7,557 nt of DNA from the NCBI GenBank assembly GCA_013813955.1, contig JACCQW010000054.1:1-7557 (forward strand), given 5' to 3'. Shown piece after piece: positions 6,037 to 7,557 of the stretch. The position numbers and the translations under genes are program-made. Numbering within the stretch: position 1 is the first letter of the stretch; each line of letters begins with the position of its first letter. The DNA is from Solirubrobacterales bacterium. Its GTDB lineage: Bacteria; Actinomycetota; Thermoleophilia; Solirubrobacterales; Solirubrobacteraceae. The notes under the pieces were generated by a model, which was not told where the DNA came from, did not search any database, and saw only the letters and a list, made by a program, of their open reading frames with translations.

Positions 6037-6956
6037 GCATCCTCATCGACAAGAGCACGACCTTCATCGTGCAGGGCATCACCGGGCGCGAGGCCGTCAA
6101 CCTCACCCGCGAGTGCCTGGACTTCGGCTCGAAGATCGTCGGCGGCGTCACGCCCGGGCGCAAGGGCCGCGAGGTCCACGGCGTGCCGGTCTTCGACACG
6201 GTGGCGCAGGTCGTCGAGCACAACGGCGGCGCGGTGCCCGACGGCTCCGTGGTCACCGTCCCCCCCGCCTTCACCAAGGACGCGGTCTTCGAGGCGCTGG
6301 AGGCGGGGATCGGGCTCGTGGTCATCGTCACCGAGCGCATCCCGCGCCGCGACGTCGCCCAGATGGTCGAGCTCGCAGACCTGCGCGGCGCGCGCATCAT
6401 CGGGCCCAACTGCCTGGGGCTCATCGTCCCCGGCGTGGCGAAGATGGGCGGCATCGGCGGGCCGGCCAAGGACGCCGCGAAGGCCTACGGGCCCGGTCGC
6501 GTCGGGGTGATGTCGCGCTCGGGCGGCATGACGACCGAGATCTCCTCGACGCTGACGGCCGCCGGCCTGGGCGTGTCGACGGCGATCTCGATCGGCGGCG
6601 ACGCGATCATCGGCTCGGCCTACGCCGAGCTCATGCCGCTCTTCGAGGCTGACGAGCAGACGGAGGCGATCGTGATCTACACCGAGCCGGGCGGGCGCAT
6701 GGAGGCCCAGCTATCGGAGTGGGTGGCCGAGCACGACTCGCGGCTGCCGATCGTCGCCTTCATGGCGGGGCGCTTCATGGATTCCGAGGAGATGAAGGGC
6801 ATGTCCTTCGGCCACGCCGGCACGATCGTGGAGGGCAAGGAGGACACCGCGGCGCAGAAGATCGAGCGCCTGCAGGCGGCCGGCATCCAGGTCGTCGAGC
6901 GCATCGACGAGATCCCCGACGCCGTGAAGGCCAGGCTCCACGAGGGCGCCGCATGA
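6033..6956 (+). CDS. Acyl-CoA ligase (ADP-forming) alpha subunit, SucD family; candidate malate-CoA ligase subunit
   Basis: This 307-residue subunit binds CoA and carries the phosphohistidine relay of the ligase. It has an N-terminal Rossmann CoA-binding domain with MSILIDKSTTFIVQGITGRE (1-20) and GGVTPGRKG (37-45), IIGPNCLG (122-129), SRSGGMTTE (161-169), SIGGDAIIGS (186-195), TEPGG (217-221, with Glu218 at the position that helps the histidine loop) and SFGHAGTI (258-265), giving the phosphorylated His261. Fold, length and catalytic residues are those of SucD. SRSGGM-x-x-E and FGHAG replace the usual SRSGTLTYE and MGHAGAI, and resemble ATP-citrate lyase. TEPGG also differs from the common GEIGG. 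It overlaps both neighbours by 4 bases (ATGA), so subunits and ferredoxin should be made together. AGGGG at 6017-6021 is a modest ribosome site 11 bases upstream. Confidence 0.92.
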   Translation: MSILIDKSTTFIVQGITGREAVNLTRECLDFGSKIVGGVTPGRKGREVHGVPVFDTVAQVVEHNGGAVPDGSVVTVPPAFTKDAVFEALEAGIGLVVIVTERIPRRDVAQMVELADLRGARIIGPNCLGLIVPGVAKMGGIGGPAKDAAKAYGPGRVGVMSRSGGMTTEISSTLTAAGLGVSTAISIGGDAIIGSAYAELMPLFEADEQTEAIVIYTEPGGRMEAQLSEWVAEHDSRLPIVAFMAGRFMDSEEMKGMSFGHAGTIVEGKEDTAAQKIERLQAAGIQVVERIDEIPDAVKARLHEGAA

Positions 6957-7195
6957 GGACCGACGCGCTGTTCATCGGCATCGAGATCGACGACGAGGCC
7001 GCGAAGGACACCGCGTTGGCGGCGAAGCTCGAGGAGGTGTGCCCGGTCGACATCTACGCCCAGGCCGCCGACGGCACCGCGCAGATCGTGGCCGTCAACG
7101 TCGACGAGTGCGTGCTGTGCCGCCTGTGCCTGGACGCCTCGCCCGACGGCGCCGTGCGCGTGCTCAAGCTCTACGAGGACGGCGCCGAGCTCTAG
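6953..7195 (+). CDS. Small single-cluster [4Fe-4S] ferredoxin-like protein
   Basis: This 80-residue acidic protein contains EVCPVDIY (28-35) and DECVLCRLCLDASPDG (51-66). Its only cysteines are Cys30, Cys53, Cys56 and Cys59. In dicluster ferredoxins a cluster is bound by CxxCxxC of one motif plus the Cys-Pro of the other. Here exactly one such set is complete (C30-P31 with C53/C56/C59), while the other site has lost its ligands, Ser63 standing where a C-terminal Cys-Pro would be. A single [4Fe-4S] centre is therefore plausible. The order CP then CxxCxxC also recalls FixX-type ferredoxins. It overlaps the ligase alpha gene by ATGA, with GAGGG 6 bases upstream, so it is co-translated with an enzyme that does no redox chemistry. 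Its partner is unknown: a 2-oxoacid:ferredoxin oxidoreductase or an ETF-type system elsewhere are options. The stop lies 2 bases from that of the convergent STAS gene. Confidence 0.85.
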   Translation: MRTDALFIGIEIDDEAAKDTALAAKLEEVCPVDIYAQAADGTAQIVAVNVDECVLCRLCLDASPDGAVRVLKLYEDGAEL

Positions 7196-7197
7196 CC

Positions 7198-7557
7198 CTA
7201 TCCCGGCGCCGCGAGCGCGGCGACGGCCGTTGCGACCGTGTCCTGGAGCGGGACGGCCTGGGTCATCCCGACCAGCTCGAGCACCCGGCGGACCGCGCAG
7301 CCGGCTCCCGCGACGACGCGAAGGCTCTGGCCGCGGGCGACGAGGGTGCGGCCGAGGTCGTGCAGCAGATGCAGCCCGGCGCTGTCGATGTAGTCCACGT
7401 CCGTGAGGTCGAGCGCGAGCCCGCGATCGGAGGGCTCGACCGCCGCGACGAGCGCTTCGCGCAGCTCGGGCACGCGCGCGAGGCCGACGTCGCCCTCCAG
7501 CCGTGCCACCGGGACCCCGTCCTCGCGCCGCAGGGCGAGCCTCGCGTCGTGCTGCGG
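7198..7557 (-). CDS. STAS-domain protein, anti-sigma factor antagonist type (5' end outside the window)
   Basis: The sequence reads as a small STAS domain like SpoIIAA/RsbV, proteins that release a sigma factor by binding its anti-sigma kinase and are switched off by serine phosphorylation. The core is RLEGDVGLARVPELREAL, then ALDLTDVDYIDSAGLHLLHD, where the Ser of DSAG is the expected phosphorylation site. It ends with a helix region VRRVLELVGM. A GTG at 7509 could be read as a start, but the frame is open to the window edge and encodes RLALRREDGVPVARLEG, the normal first strands of the domain. The true start is therefore beyond 7557 and the gene is partial here. The visible part is 119 codons plus stop. 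It converges on the ferredoxin gene with a 2-base gap. No anti-sigma or sigma gene is visible, so the partner is unknown. Confidence 0.88.
   Translation of the reverse strand, partial: PQHDARLALRREDGVPVARLEGDVGLARVPELREALVAAVEPSDRGLALDLTDVDYIDSAGLHLLHDLGRTLVARGQSLRVVAGAGCAVRRVLELVGMTQAVPLQDTVATAVAALAAPG

Noticed and set aside
7198..7509. STAS gene as a complete 103-codon gene starting at the GTG
   Set aside because: The domain's first strand is encoded upstream of the GTG and the frame is open to the window edge, so the gene is partial.
1..7557. tRNA, rRNA, CRISPR arrays, insertion sequences or prophage
   Set aside because: No cloverleaf, spaced repeats, transposase or phage genes were seen; coding density and codon bias are even throughout.

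Overview
The window is very GC-rich and densely packed, with a strong preference for G/C at third codon positions. That fits a high-GC actinobacterium. One secreted protein carries an 'LNADRVDG' motif of a kind I associate from memory with surface proteins of Thermoleophilia (Solirubrobacterales). This placement is a weak inference, because no rRNA or other marker gene is present.

Layout. On the minus strand at the left is GTP-dependent phosphoenolpyruvate carboxykinase (pckG, 59-1873). Its stop codon overlaps the start of a further minus-strand gene that runs off the left edge (1-59). Divergent from pckG is an unrecognised exported or membrane-anchored protein (2006-2995). The 132-base gap between the two contains a perfect 9-7-9 inverted repeat. 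A strong GC hairpin (3022-3047) separates the secreted-protein gene from a convergent minus-strand MaoC-type hotdog protein (3083-3616). Divergent from maoC, after only 37 bases, is a plus-strand run: malyl-CoA/beta-methylmalyl-CoA lyase (mcl, 3654-4712), then an ATP-grasp CoA-ligase beta subunit (4819-6036), the matching alpha subunit (6033-6956) and an 80-residue ferredoxin-like protein (6953-7195). The last three are joined by 4-base ATGA overlaps. A STAS-domain anti-anti-sigma-type protein converges on the ferredoxin gene with a 2-base gap and leaves the window on the right. No gap reaches 300 bases. I saw no tRNA, rRNA, CRISPR array or mobile element.

How the genes may work together. Mcl interconverts acetyl-CoA + glyoxylate with malyl-CoA, and propionyl-CoA + glyoxylate with beta-methylmalyl-CoA. 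MaoC proteins hydrate enoyl-CoAs, and mesaconyl-CoA hydratase is the MaoC-family partner of Mcl in glyoxylate and propionyl-CoA pathways. A succinyl-CoA-synthetase-like ligase beside Mcl could interconvert malate and malyl-CoA with ATP/ADP. PEPCK would link the resulting C4 acids to gluconeogenesis. The ligase pair is not a textbook SucCD: several key segments look more like the ATP-citrate lyase/citryl-CoA synthetase branch. The pair also ends in an unusual one-cluster ferredoxin. This mcl-ligase-ferredoxin module with a divergent maoC is the most interesting part of the window. Its substrate is inferred from context and is not shown by the sequence.
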